In this document: positions 1 through 11,094 of the stretch, piece by piece | How positions within the stretch are numbered: position 1 is the stretch's first letter | How the letters are laid out: the number at the start of each line of letters is the position of its first letter | NCBI RefSeq assembly: GCF_000712075.1 | Contig: NZ_JONW01000008.1 | Span: 372,001 to 436,000 of the forward strand | From: Caulobacter sp. UNC358MFTsu5.1 | GTDB lineage: Bacteria; Pseudomonadota; Alphaproteobacteria; Caulobacterales; Caulobacteraceae | Direction: 5' to 3' | Length of the DNA: 64,000 nucleotides | The notes under the pieces: generated by a model | Told to the model about the DNA's origin: nothing | The model's database searches: none | What the model saw: only the letters and a program-made list of their open reading frames with translations | Translations under genes and position numbers: made by a program

Positions 1-5
1 GGAAT

Positions 6-35
6 CGGAGGCCCGTGCGTCAGCGCGGGCCTCCG
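6..35. terminator. GC-rich hairpin at window start
   Basis: A perfect 10-bp inverted repeat (6-15 pairs with 26-35) encloses a 10-base loop. No T-run follows on either strand, so termination for an upstream gene outside the window is only a guess. Confidence 0.35.
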
Positions 36-291
36 GAACCCTTGCGACAAAAGGCCTTCTTCGGCCTCGCCCTTGACTTCGCACCTGCAATAAACGACAT
101 ACGCCGTACGCCATCCGGCGTTATCGGCCGCTCCAGCCGCGTGAGGGACCCCTTCGGTCCAGCCTGTCGAGCGCCCTGAAAGCTTCTCATCAGACCGCCC
201 GTGTCACGCGGGGCGCTCCCCACCGACCCGCCGCCAGGCGAGCCGTGCGAGGATCGCATGCGCCGCCGCGCGGCTGCACGAAAGACACTGA
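36..291 (+). promoter_or_regulatory. Leader region of RNA helicase gene
   Basis: No gene is recognised here. TTGACT at 73-78 followed after 12 bases by TAAACG (91-96) resembles a Caulobacter housekeeping promoter, which would give a leader of roughly 180 bases. The promoter call is weak. There is no clear Shine-Dalgarno sequence before the GTG at 292. Confidence 0.25.
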
Positions 292-1743
292 GTGACTCAA
301 TTCTCCGATCTCGGCCTCGCCAAGCCCCTGCTGAAGGCGCTGGCCGACAAGGGCTACACCCAGCCCACCCCGATCCAGGAACAGGCCATCCCGACCGTGA
401 TGTCGGGCCGTGACCTGCTGGGCATCGCCCAGACCGGCACCGGCAAGACCGCCGCCTTCGCCCTGCCGATCCTGCACCGCCTGGCCGAGGACCGCCGTCC
501 GGCCCCGCGCCGCGGCTTCCGCTGCCTGGTCCTCTCGCCCACCCGCGAGCTGGCCACCCAGATCGCCGACAACTTCAAGGCCTACGGCGCCCACCTGGGC
601 CTGACCGTGGCCACCATCTTCGGCGGCGTGAAGTACGGCCCGCAGATGAAGGCCCTGGCGGCCGGCGTCGACGTAGTCGTGGCCACCCCCGGCCGCCTGA
701 TGGACCACCTGGGCGAGAAGTCGGCCCACCTGAACGGCGTCGAGATTTTCGTCCTGGACGAAGCCGACCAGATGCTGGACCTGGGCTTCGTGGTGCCGAT
801 CCGCAAGATCGCCAGCCAGCTGCCCAAGGACCGCCAGAACCTGTTCTTCTCGGCCACCATGCCGGGCGAGATCGGCAAGCTGGCCGGCGAGCTGCTGAAG
901 AACCCGGCCCAGGTCTCGATCACCCCGCAGGCCACCACGGTCGAGCGCATCGAGCAGTCGCTGATCTTCATCGAGGCCCAGCGCAAGCGTCCGCTGCTGG
1001 CCGAGCTGCTGGCCGACCGCAGCGTCGAGCGCGCCATCGTCTTCACCCGCACCAAGCGCGGCGCCGACCGCGTGGCCAAGTACCTGACCGCCAGCGGCAT
1101 CGAGAGCGCCTCGATCCACGGCGACAAGACCCAGGGCCAGCGCGAGCGCGCCCTGGCGGCCTTCAAGGCCGGCGAGACCAAGGCCCTGGTGGCGACCGAC
1201 ATCGCCGCGCGCGGCATCGACGTCAACGACGTCAGCCACGTGTTCAACTACGAGCTGCCCAACGTGCCGGAGGCCTATGTCCACCGGATCGGCCGTACGG
1301 CCCGCAAGGGCAAGGACGGCGTGGCTATCAGCTTCTGCGCCGACGACGAGCGTCCGCTGCTGAAGGACATCCAGAAGGCCACCCGCCAGACGATCCCGTC
1401 CTTCGACCGCCGCAACGACAAGGGCCTGGCGGCCGCCGCGGCGGTGGCCGACAAGCTGGCTCCGCCGGAGAAGTACGTCGATCCGCGCCGCGCCGACCCG
1501 CGCAACAACGTGCCCTCGGAACTGCGCCGCCAGCGCAACCGTCCGAACAAGAACGGCGGCCAGAAGGCTCAGGGCCAGGGTCAAGGCCACGGCAAGCCGG
1601 GCGGCCAGAACCGCGGCCGCAACGGCGGCGGCCAGGGCCAGGGCCAGCAGGCCCAAGGTCAAGGCCGCTCGGGCGGCGGCGACTTCCGCGGCCCCAAGCG
1701 CGCGGCGGCCCCGTCGGAGCGCTGGAACCCCATCGACTCGTGA
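292..1743 (+). CDS. DEAD-box ATP-dependent RNA helicase (RhlE-like)
   Basis: 483 aa. It should unwind RNA duplexes using ATP; RhlE-type helicases act in ribosome assembly, RNA decay or cold adaptation. All core motifs are present: the Q motif in the first 40 residues, Walker A AQTGTGKT (46-53), PTRELA, TPGR, DEAD (156-159), SAT (187-189), ATDIAARGID (301-310) and HRIGRTAR (331-338). The last ~65 residues are a Gly/Gln/Arg/Asn-rich low-complexity tail typical of RNA-binding helicase tails. The GTG start is forced because an in-frame TGA lies immediately before it. The gene converges on secA. Family certain; the RhlE subgroup is inferred from the domain order. Confidence 0.93.
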   Translation: MTQFSDLGLAKPLLKALADKGYTQPTPIQEQAIPTVMSGRDLLGIAQTGTGKTAAFALPILHRLAEDRRPAPRRGFRCLVLSPTRELATQIADNFKAYGAHLGLTVATIFGGVKYGPQMKALAAGVDVVVATPGRLMDHLGEKSAHLNGVEIFVLDEADQMLDLGFVVPIRKIASQLPKDRQNLFFSATMPGEIGKLAGELLKNPAQVSITPQATTVERIEQSLIFIEAQRKRPLLAELLADRSVERAIVFTRTKRGADRVAKYLTASGIESASIHGDKTQGQRERALAAFKAGETKALVATDIAARGIDVNDVSHVFNYELPNVPEAYVHRIGRTARKGKDGVAISFCADDERPLLKDIQKATRQTIPSFDRRNDKGLAAAAAVADKLAPPEKYVDPRRADPRNNVPSELRRQRNRPNKNGGQKAQGQGQGHGKPGGQNRGRNGGGQGQGQQAQGQGRSGGGDFRGPKRAAAPSERWNPIDS

Positions 1744-1745
1744 TC

Positions 1746-1834
1746 CTGACGGGGACATGCCCTTGCGGCGTGTCCCCAACAGCATCCACGGAGCCAAGAC
1801 TTGGGCACACGCCACGAGGGCGTGTCCCCGTCAG
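1746..1834. repeat. Composite inverted repeat between helicase and secA
   Basis: Two ~32-base arms (1746-1777 and 1803-1834) are inverted copies with about four mismatches, starting CTGACGGGGACA. Each arm also folds on itself (GGGGACA/TGTCCCC in the left, ACACGCC/GGCGTGT in the right), giving a REP-like double hairpin. It lies just after the helicase stop codon in a convergent gap. Confidence 0.8.
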
Positions 1835-1855
1835 CTTTGGTGGAACTGAAAAAGC

Positions 1856-1895
1856 AAAACGCCCGCCCCGGTCTCCCGGGGCGGGCGTTTTCTTT
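1856..1895. terminator. Bidirectional rho-independent terminator
   Basis: A perfect 16-bp stem (1856-1871 with 1876-1891) with loop TCTC, GC-rich inside and ending in AAAA/TTTT. It has a T-rich tail on the + strand and an A-run that becomes a T-run on the - strand, so it can end both the helicase and secA transcripts. Confidence 0.9.
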
Positions 1896-1912
1896 CGTCA
1901 GACGCTCGGGCT

Positions 1913-4678
<2,766 letters not shown>

Positions 4679-4861
4679 GAAGTGAGGGTTCCGGAGCGGG
4701 TGTGTGTGAGGCCGGCGCTAGGGCTTGAAGGCCTTCACTACGGTAAATTCGAGGCGTCGAAGCGAGCGGAAAGTCCACTTCTTCTACGCGCGCGGAGACT
4801 TAAGCACCGGCCTAGCGGGTGTCAACGCGAGGCGGGGGCGTGCGGTTACGGTTTGCGCCCC

Positions 4862-4923
4862 GTTTAACAGCTTCGCGCGTTTTCCGATCCATATCGCGAA
4901 GCTGTTTCCTCTTGGCGTTAAAC
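4862..4923. repeat. Nested inverted repeat upstream of parvulin gene
   Basis: AACAGCTTCGCG (4866-4877) and its exact inverse (4895-4906) flank 17 bases, and an outer GTTTAAC/GTTAAAC pair (4862-4868, 4917-4923) surrounds them. It sits in the secA/parvulin divergent gap 45 bases before the parvulin start. It could be an operator or an mRNA hairpin. Confidence 0.6.
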
Positions 4924-4967
4924 CGCGCTAGAGCGCTGAAGGAGAGTCAGCCGGAGATCGGCCACAG

Positions 4968-5948
4968 ATGAATATTGGTAAGCCTCGCGCGTACGGCCTC
5001 GTCGCCGTCCTGGCCCTGAGCCTGCTGGTCGCCGCCTGCGGTCGCAACAAGGCCGACGAGCGTCCGCCCGAACCCGGCGACACCGCCGTCGCCCGGGTCG
5101 ACGGCCACACGGTCTGGGCCAGCGACGTCAAGCGCGAAGCCGTGGCCCAGGGCCTGATCAGCGAAGGCGAGCCGCTGGACATCGGTTCGGACCTGTTCCG
5201 CCAGCGCCTGGACGAGGTGATCGACCAGAAACTGCTGGCCGCCGAGGCGCTGAAGCAGAAGCTCGACAAGGACCCGGTGGCCCAGCGCCGCCTGGCCGCC
5301 GCGCGCGAGCGCATCCTGGGCGACATGCTGGTGGAGAGCGTGGTCGAGAAGGCGGTCAACGAGAACGCGATCCGCGGCCTCTACGCCGAGCAGCAGAAGC
5401 TGTCCAAGCGCAGCGAGGAGATCCGCGCCCGCCAGATCCTGGTCGCCAGCCAGGCCGACGCCGAGGCCGTCAAGAAGCTGCTGACCGCCGGGGCCTCGTT
5501 CGACGCCCTGGCCATGGAGCGCTCGACCGACCCGGCCACCCGCTTCAACGGCGGCGACCTGGGCTACTTCACCGTCGACGTCATGCCGCCGGCCTACGCC
5601 GCGGCCCTGCAGAACGTCGAGAAGGGCGCGCTGGTCGGCCCGTTCCAGACCGAGGGCGGCTGGGCCGTGCTGCGCGTCGAGGACAAGCGCCTGGAGGAAC
5701 CGATCACGCTGGAGGCCGCTCGTCCGCAGATCGTGCGCTTCCTGACCTATGACCAGGTCCGCGACCTGCTGGAGAAGCTGCGCGGCGGGGCCAAGGTCGA
5801 GATGCTGACCGGCAAGCCCCAGGACGTGCCCGGCGCGCCGCAGGAACCGGCCTCGGCCCCGCCCGGCTCGGCCGACCAGGCCCCCTCCTCCGACCTCGAC
5901 GACGCCCCGCCGGCGTCCGCGCCCGCTCAAGCTCCGGCCAAGAAATGA
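4968..5948 (+). CDS. Parvulin-type peptidyl-prolyl isomerase lipoprotein
   Basis: 326 aa. The N-terminus is a lipoprotein signal ending in the lipobox LVAAC, so the mature protein should be anchored at the cell envelope and face the periplasm, like PrsA or SurA-type chaperones that help exported proteins fold. A parvulin (PpiC) domain spans roughly residues 140-245, with the characteristic GGDLGYF and 'VGPFQTEGGWAVLRVED' blocks. The N-terminal half is helical and SurA_N-like. The C-terminal ~50 residues are a Pro/Ala/Ser-rich tail. The stop overlaps the argJ start (ATGA), indicating translational coupling. Confidence 0.9.
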   Translation: MNIGKPRAYGLVAVLALSLLVAACGRNKADERPPEPGDTAVARVDGHTVWASDVKREAVAQGLISEGEPLDIGSDLFRQRLDEVIDQKLLAAEALKQKLDKDPVAQRRLAAARERILGDMLVESVVEKAVNENAIRGLYAEQQKLSKRSEEIRARQILVASQADAEAVKKLLTAGASFDALAMERSTDPATRFNGGDLGYFTVDVMPPAYAAALQNVEKGALVGPFQTEGGWAVLRVEDKRLEEPITLEAARPQIVRFLTYDQVRDLLEKLRGGAKVEMLTGKPQDVPGAPQEPASAPPGSADQAPSSDLDDAPPASAPAQAPAKK

Positions 5949-7474
5949 CCAAGACCCCCTCCAAGGCTTCCAAGCCCGCCGCGACCAAGAAGGCGACCAA
6001 GGCCGAGCCGAAAGCCAAGGCCGCCAAGCCGGCCGCCGCGCCCTCGCCCACCCCGGCCGAAATCGTCGGCCAGGTCGGCGCCAGCGTCGGCCAGACCCTG
6101 GAACGGGCCCTGGACCCGCTGACCGCCGCCCTCAAGCGCGCCGGCCTGCGCCGCGCCCAGAAGGACGCCAGCCAGGGCGCGCCCGAAACCGCCCAGGCGG
6201 TCCAGGCCGCCAAGCCCGCCGGCGCCCCGGGCAAGCCGGGCCTGGCCGTCTCGCCCCTGGCCGTGCCGTTCCCGACCATCCCGCCGATCGCCGGGGTCGA
6301 GATCGCCACCGGCCGCGCCGGCTTCTACAAGCACCAGCGCGAGGACATGCTGCTGATGCGCTTCGCCGAGGGCACCAGCTGCGCCGGCGTGTTCACCCGC
6401 CACGGCGTCGGCTCGGCCCCCGTCGACTGGTGCAAGCGCCAGCTGGCCGCCAGCAAGGGCGAGGACGTCCGCGCCCTGGTGGTCAACGCCGGCTGCGCCA
6501 ACAGCTTCACCGGCAAGCCCGGCGCCGACGCCGTGCGCCGGGTGGCCACGGCCGTGGGCAAGCGCTTCGACTGCCGCCAGCGCGACGTGATGATGGCCTC
6601 GACGGGCGTCATCGGCGTCATCCTGGACGACAGCAAGATCATCTCGAACCTGCGCGAGGTGGAGACCCGCCTGACCGAGGACGCCTGGGCCGGCGCCGCG
6701 GCGGCGATCATGACCACCGACACCTTCCCGAAGGGCGCTTACGCCACGGCGATGATCGACGGCCACGAGGTGCGGATCGCGGGGATCACCAAGGGCTCGG
6801 GCATGATCGCGCCCGACATGGCCACCATGCTGGCCTTCGTGGCCACCGACGCGGCCATCGCCCCGGCCGCCCTGCAGACCCTGGTCAGCCTCTACACCCG
6901 CACCACCTTCAACTGCGTGACGGTGGACGGCGACCGCTCGACCAACGACACCTTGCTGCTGTTCGCCACCGGCCAGTCGGGCGCGCCCAAGATTCACCGG
7001 GCGGGCGACCGCCGCCTGGCCGATTTCCGCGAGAAGCTGGAGGCCGTGCTGCTGGACCTGGCCCTGCAGCTGGTCCGCGACGGCGAGGGCGCGACCAAGT
7101 TCGTCAAGATCACCGTCAACGGCGCCGAAAGCCCGCTATCGGCCCGCAAGATCGCCCGCACCATCGCCGAAAGCCCGCTGGTCAAGACCGCCTTCGCCGG
7201 CGAGGACGCCAACTGGGGCCGCATCGTCATGGCCGTGGGTCGCGCCGACGAGCCGGTCAACCGCGAGAAGCTCAGCGTCAAGTTCGGCGACCTCTACGCC
7301 GCCCGCGACGGCCTGGTCTCGGCCGAGTACGACGAGGCCAAGATGAGCAAGTACGTCAAGCGCCAGGAGTTCGAGGTCTCGGTGGACGTCGGCGTCGGCA
7401 AGGGCTCGGCCACGGTCTGGACCTGCGACCTGACCAAGCAGTACGTGGCGATCAACGGGGACTATCGGTCGTAG
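5945..7474 (+). CDS. argJ: Bifunctional ornithine acetyltransferase / N-acetylglutamate synthase ArgJ
   Basis: 509 aa. ArgJ moves the acetyl group from N-acetylornithine to glutamate in the cyclic arginine pathway. The core begins near residue 103 and carries the self-cleavage block KGSGMIAPDMATMLAF; Thr294 is the expected nucleophile at the alpha/beta chain junction. The first ~100 residues are a Lys/Ala/Pro-rich, low-complexity extension not found in standard ArgJ proteins (about 400 aa). The ATG overlaps the preceding stop by 4 bases, which supports the long start, though an internal start cannot be excluded. The YbjN-like gene follows after 2 bases. Confidence 0.95.
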   Translation: MTKTPSKASKPAATKKATKAEPKAKAAKPAAAPSPTPAEIVGQVGASVGQTLERALDPLTAALKRAGLRRAQKDASQGAPETAQAVQAAKPAGAPGKPGLAVSPLAVPFPTIPPIAGVEIATGRAGFYKHQREDMLLMRFAEGTSCAGVFTRHGVGSAPVDWCKRQLAASKGEDVRALVVNAGCANSFTGKPGADAVRRVATAVGKRFDCRQRDVMMASTGVIGVILDDSKIISNLREVETRLTEDAWAGAAAAIMTTDTFPKGAYATAMIDGHEVRIAGITKGSGMIAPDMATMLAFVATDAAIAPAALQTLVSLYTRTTFNCVTVDGDRSTNDTLLLFATGQSGAPKIHRAGDRRLADFREKLEAVLLDLALQLVRDGEGATKFVKITVNGAESPLSARKIARTIAESPLVKTAFAGEDANWGRIVMAVGRADEPVNREKLSVKFGDLYAARDGLVSAEYDEAKMSKYVKRQEFEVSVDVGVGKGSATVWTCDLTKQYVAINGDYRS

Positions 7475-7476
7475 CC

Positions 7477-7932
7477 ATGGCCCTCGATCTCACCGACATC
7501 GCCGAGACCTGCCGCGACGCCGGCTACGTCGTGACCGAGATCGATCGCGGCCTGGAGATCGCCGGCGCCGACGACGGCGGGGCCTTCTACCTGTTCCCGG
7601 AGGGCGACTGGCTGCAGGTGCGCTGCCAGGTGTTCGACGAGACCGACCTGGACCAGGCCCGCGACCTGACCGCCCTGTTCGAGACCGTGGCCCGGGCCCA
7701 GTTCCGGATGATCGGCTGCCGGTTCGGTTTCGACGAGTTGACCGGCCTCTGGCTGGTCGCCGACCTCTTCCCCGGCTTCGAGCCCGAGCGCCTGCCGGCC
7801 GTTCTGGAACAGCTGACCTTCGTCTGGAGCTCGCTGGGCGAGGTTCTGGACGCGGCGCTGAAGGGGACGGTCGTGGACGAGGTCACCCTGGACGCGGCGT
7901 TCGAACTGGAACCCGACGGCCGGCCGAACTAG
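7477..7932 (+). CDS. YbjN-like small protein, function unknown
   Basis: 151 aa, no signal or membrane segment. The pattern of a small alpha/beta domain (GLEIAGADDGGAFYLFPEGDWLQVRCQV, then a helix and 'LVADLFPGFEPERLPAVLEQLTFV'-type blocks) resembles YbjN / type III chaperone-like domains, but the match is by eye. The open frame continues far upstream inside argJ; I chose the ATG two bases after the argJ stop because it gives a protein-like N-terminus and a normal operon junction. It is probably co-transcribed with argJ. No function is assigned. Confidence 0.75.
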   Translation: MALDLTDIAETCRDAGYVVTEIDRGLEIAGADDGGAFYLFPEGDWLQVRCQVFDETDLDQARDLTALFETVARAQFRMIGCRFGFDELTGLWLVADLFPGFEPERLPAVLEQLTFVWSSLGEVLDAALKGTVVDEVTLDAAFELEPDGRPN

Positions 7933-7953
7933 GCGGCGGGGAGGCGCAGGCCC

Positions 7954-8370
7954 ATGACCGGACAGGCCGTCATGCTCAGGCTCATCATCCGGGGCCCGGT
8001 CCCGGGCGTGGCCTACAGCCTTCAGGACAAGGACAACCGGCCGGTCGGGCCCGTCACGGCGGGCGACGGCCCGATCGCGTTCGACGTGCCGGTGCGCGTG
8101 GCGCCGGGGCCGCGGTTCCTGGGGGATTTCGTGCGCAGCGAAGCCGGCGGCCGGCGCTTCGTCTACATCGCCATCGGCGTCTCGGCGGGCCAGCACGCCT
8201 CGCCGTGGACCCGGCGCGCCAAGATCGACATCCATACCCTCCCGGAAGACCTGCTGAACCAGGCGCTGGCGGGCAAGGTCCTGGAGGCCCTGCTTCCCGG
8301 CCGCGACAAGGACGGCGGCCCGGCCTGCGCGACCGTGCGGCCGATCGCCCCCTGGCGGGCCGTCGACTGA
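7954..8370 (+). CDS. DUF5990-family protein
   Basis: 138 aa, soluble. The sequence LRLIIRGPVPGVAYSLQDKD followed by a beta-rich middle and 'GDFVRSEAGGRRFVYIAIG' and 'WTRRAKIDIHTL' fits DUF5990, a small domain of unknown function in which a short beta barrel is predicted. GGGGAGG lies about 10 bases before the ATG. It follows the YbjN-like gene by 21 bases, so it is likely the last gene of the parvulin-argJ run. The family call is from memory of its conserved blocks. Confidence 0.7.
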   Translation: MTGQAVMLRLIIRGPVPGVAYSLQDKDNRPVGPVTAGDGPIAFDVPVRVAPGPRFLGDFVRSEAGGRRFVYIAIGVSAGQHASPWTRRAKIDIHTLPEDLLNQALAGKVLEALLPGRDKDGGPACATVRPIAPWRAVD

Positions 8371-8452
8371 CGTCGGCGCCGGCCGCGAGGCGCTTGAAAC
8401 CGCGGCCCCAATCGCGTTCTCATGATCGCCTGTCATTGGGGAGACGCCGCGT

Positions 8453-9202
8453 TTGACCGAAGCCCTCATCGTTCGCGGCCTCGACAAGACCTTCACCAAG
8501 CCGGCGGTCATGGACCTGGACCTCACCGTCCACGCCGGCGAGCTGTACGCCCTGCTGGGCCCCAACGGGGCGGGCAAGACCACCACCCTGCGGATGGTCG
8601 CGGGCCTGACCAAGCCCGACAAGGGCGAGATCAGCATCTTCGGGATCGACGCCCGGGCGGACCCGGCCGCCGCCAAGGCCATCACCGCCTGGGCGCCGGA
8701 CGAGGCCATGGTCTATGACCGGCTGACGCCTCTGGAATATCTGGAGTTCGTCGCCGGCCTGTGGAACGTCGAGCCCAAGGCCGCCAAGGCCCGGGCCGAG
8801 GCGCTGCTGGCCAAGCTGGGCCTGGCGGCCGAGGCGCGCACGCGCTGCGAGGGCTTCTCGCGCGGCATGAAGCAGAAGGTGGCCCTGGCCGGGGCCCTGA
8901 TCCACGACCCCAGGCTGCTGATCCTCGACGAGCCGCTGACGGGCCTGGACGCCGCCGCCGCCCGCCTGGTCAAGGACATGCTGCAGGAGCGGGTCGACGC
9001 CGGCGGCACGGTGATCCTGACCACCCACATCCTGGAGGTGGCCGAGCGGATGGCCGACCGCATCGGCATCATCGCCGGCGGCCGCCTGCTGGCCGAGGGC
9101 TCGCTGGACGCGCTGCGCACCCAAGCCGGCGAGGGAAAGGGCGGCTCCAGCCTCGAGGACGTCTTCCTGCAACTGACCGCGACCGAGGGAGCCCCCGCGT
9201 GA
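8453..9202 (+). CDS. ABC transporter ATP-binding protein
   Basis: 249 aa. Nucleotide-binding subunit of an ABC-2-type exporter. Walker A GPNGAGKTT lies near residue 40, a signature-like FSRGMKQKV near 140, Walker B LLILDEPLTGLD after it and the switch His in 'TTHILE'. The TTG start has GGGGAG nine bases upstream. The stop overlaps the GTG of the permease gene by 4 bases (GTGA), so the two form one transporter. Substrate cannot be told from the sequence. Confidence 0.93.
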   Translation: MTEALIVRGLDKTFTKPAVMDLDLTVHAGELYALLGPNGAGKTTTLRMVAGLTKPDKGEISIFGIDARADPAAAKAITAWAPDEAMVYDRLTPLEYLEFVAGLWNVEPKAAKARAEALLAKLGLAAEARTRCEGFSRGMKQKVALAGALIHDPRLLILDEPLTGLDAAAARLVKDMLQERVDAGGTVILTTHILEVAERMADRIGIIAGGRLLAEGSLDALRTQAGEGKGGSSLEDVFLQLTATEGAPA

Positions 9203-10752
9203 CCCTGTTCGCGCCGGGCTCGATCCTCTGGCTGCTGGGCCACGAGATGCGGCTGTACTGGCGCAACTTCCGCGCCGGACGGGCCGGCCGGGGCGCGCGC
9301 GGGCTGATCAGCCTGGTGATCGTGGCGGCGATGCTGCTGGGCGGCGGCGTCCTGGCGGCCCTGGGCCTGCACGACGTCCAGGTCCCGATCAATCCGATCT
9401 CGATCAGCCTGGCCGCCCTGGGCAGCGCCGTGGTCTTCACCCTGATGCTGTCCCAGACCCTGAGCGCGTCGAGCGAGGCGCTGTATGACCGCAACGACCT
9501 GGACCTGCTGTTCTCCTCGCCGATCGGGCCCGGCAAGGTGCTGTTCGTGCGCTCGCTGGGCGTGGCGGGCGGGGTCCTGACCATCTTCGCCCTGTTCGTC
9601 ACGCCCCTGCTGCTGCCGTCGGTGATCTGGGGCCATCCCGGCTGGATCGGGGTGTTCGGGATGCTGGGCGCCCTGGCCTTGAGCTCGACCGCCGTCGGCC
9701 TGCTGCTGGCCATGGCCCTGTTCGCCCTGATCGGCCCGCGCCGCACCCGCACCGTGGCCCAGGTGCTGGCGGCCCTGGTCGGCGCCGCCTTCTTCCTGGC
9801 CAGCCAGACCCGTACGATCCTGGGGGCCCAGAAGAGCAGCAGCCTGTTCCTCGAGATCGAGCGCCAGGCGCAGGAGGGACGGCTGCACCCGCCGCCGATC
9901 GTCGCCCTGCCGCTGCGGGCCATGCTGGGCGAGCCCCTGCCCCTGCTGGTCCTGCTGGCCGGCTCGGCGGCGCTGTTCGCCCTGGCCGCCCTGGCGCTGG
10001 GCCGGCGGTTCTCGGACGCGGCCGCCGCCACCCAGGGCAAGACCGCCGCCCGGCCGGCCAAGGTCCGCCGCGGCGACGCCCGCCGCGCCTTCGCCGCCGG
10101 CCCCTTCCTAGCCACCGTGCGCAAGGAGCTGCTGCTGATCGGCCGCGACGCGGCCCTGCTGTCGCAGGTGCTGCTGCGGGTCCTGTACCTGATCCCCACC
10201 GCCCTGGTGCTCAGCCGCAACGCCGCCCACGGCGCGGGCCCGGCGCTGGCCGGCGGGGCCGGGGTGGTGGCCTTCCTGGCCGGACAGGTGGCCGGAAGCC
10301 TGGCCTGGATCACCCTGTCGGCCGAGGACGCCCCCGACCTGCTGGCCGTGTCGCCGGCCAGGATCCGCACCCTGCGCCGCGCCAAGCTGGCGGCCGCCCT
10401 GATCCCTGTAGCCCTGTTCCTGGTCCTGCCGATCGCGGTCCTGACCTGGTTCCTGCCGACCGCCGGCGTCTGGACGGCCTTGGGCGCGGCCCTGGCGGCC
10501 TGGAGCAGCGGCCTGATCAATATCTGGCACCAGCGGCCGGGCAAGCGGTCGGACTTCAAACGGCGCGGCGGGGCCTCGTGGATGGCGACCATCGCCGAGA
10601 TGCTGGTCTCGGCCCTGCTGGCCGGCGCCACGGGCATCGCCGTGGCCGGCCTGTGGGCCTGGGCCCTGATCCCGCTGGGCCTGGCCGGCGCGGCCCTGCT
10701 GAGCCTGCGGCGCAGCGACGCCCAGATCGCCCGCAACCTTCGAACACGGTAA
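9199..10752 (+). CDS. ABC-2-type transporter permease
   Basis: 517 aa. Integral membrane partner of the preceding ATPase. About ten hydrophobic stretches are seen, first near residues 35-55 (ISLVIVAAMLLGGGVLAALG), then pairs through to a final one just before the C-terminus, with a charged cytoplasmic region near 270-310 (Lys/Arg-rich). The protein is long for an ABC-2 permease and looks like two fused halves. GTG start overlaps the ATPase stop. The open frame extends upstream inside the ATPase gene, but that part is a shadow. Substrate unknown; antibiotic, lipid or polysaccharide export is typical. Confidence 0.87.
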   Translation: MTLFAPGSILWLLGHEMRLYWRNFRAGRAGRGARGLISLVIVAAMLLGGGVLAALGLHDVQVPINPISISLAALGSAVVFTLMLSQTLSASSEALYDRNDLDLLFSSPIGPGKVLFVRSLGVAGGVLTIFALFVTPLLLPSVIWGHPGWIGVFGMLGALALSSTAVGLLLAMALFALIGPRRTRTVAQVLAALVGAAFFLASQTRTILGAQKSSSLFLEIERQAQEGRLHPPPIVALPLRAMLGEPLPLLVLLAGSAALFALAALALGRRFSDAAAATQGKTAARPAKVRRGDARRAFAAGPFLATVRKELLLIGRDAALLSQVLLRVLYLIPTALVLSRNAAHGAGPALAGGAGVVAFLAGQVAGSLAWITLSAEDAPDLLAVSPARIRTLRRAKLAAALIPVALFLVLPIAVLTWFLPTAGVWTALGAALAAWSSGLINIWHQRPGKRSDFKRRGGASWMATIAEMLVSALLAGATGIAVAGLWAWALIPLGLAGAALLSLRRSDAQIARNLRTR

Positions 10753-10804
10753 AGCTGCGATTAGGGTTTTACCTGATTGCGCGACATTGCGACGCAGCTA
10801 CGGT

Positions 10805-10826
10805 CTATGTCGGGTCGGGGACATAG
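10805..10826 (+). promoter_or_regulatory. Small leader hairpin
   Basis: CTATGTC (10805-10811) pairs with GACATAG (10820-10826), 20 bases before the likely ATG of the small membrane protein. It may be part of its 5' leader; the function is not known. Confidence 0.35.
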
Positions 10827-10845
10827 AGTTGAGTCGAGAGTACGC

Positions 10846-11064
10846 ATGCCCGCCGTGCACGCCACGTTCCGATCCCAGAACCACCGGGCGACCCGCCAGG
10901 AGTCGAAGGCCCTGGTCGTAGCGATCAGCGCGCTGCAGCTGGCGATGCTCTTCCTGGTCTGGCTGGTGGCCCTGATCCCGATGGCCCTGCTGGCCCTGGG
11001 CGCGACGGTGGTCCAGGCGCTGAAGCCCGCGGCCGCGAAGACCCCCGCGCCGATCGACTTCTAA
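10846..11064 (+). CDS. Small single-pass membrane protein, unknown
   Basis: 72 aa. A basic N-terminal segment (residues 1-25) precedes one long hydrophobic stretch (about 27-55, with LQLAMLFLVWLVALIPMALLALG) and a short Pro/Ala-rich tail. I recognise no family. The ATG at 10846 has CGAGAG five bases before it; an upstream in-frame start would add 23 residues and remove the leader hairpin from non-coding DNA. It stands alone, converging on a histidine kinase gene across a large inverted repeat. Confidence 0.6.
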   Translation: MPAVHATFRSQNHRATRQESKALVVAISALQLAMLFLVWLVALIPMALLALGATVVQALKPAAAKTPAPIDF

Positions 11065-11094
11065 GCGACGCCTAGGCTCTGATTTCTCCAAATC

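Noticed and set aside
10748-10773. Hairpin GGTAAA/TTTACC after the ABC permease gene as a terminator
   Set aside because: A weak 6-bp AT-rich stem with no T-run.
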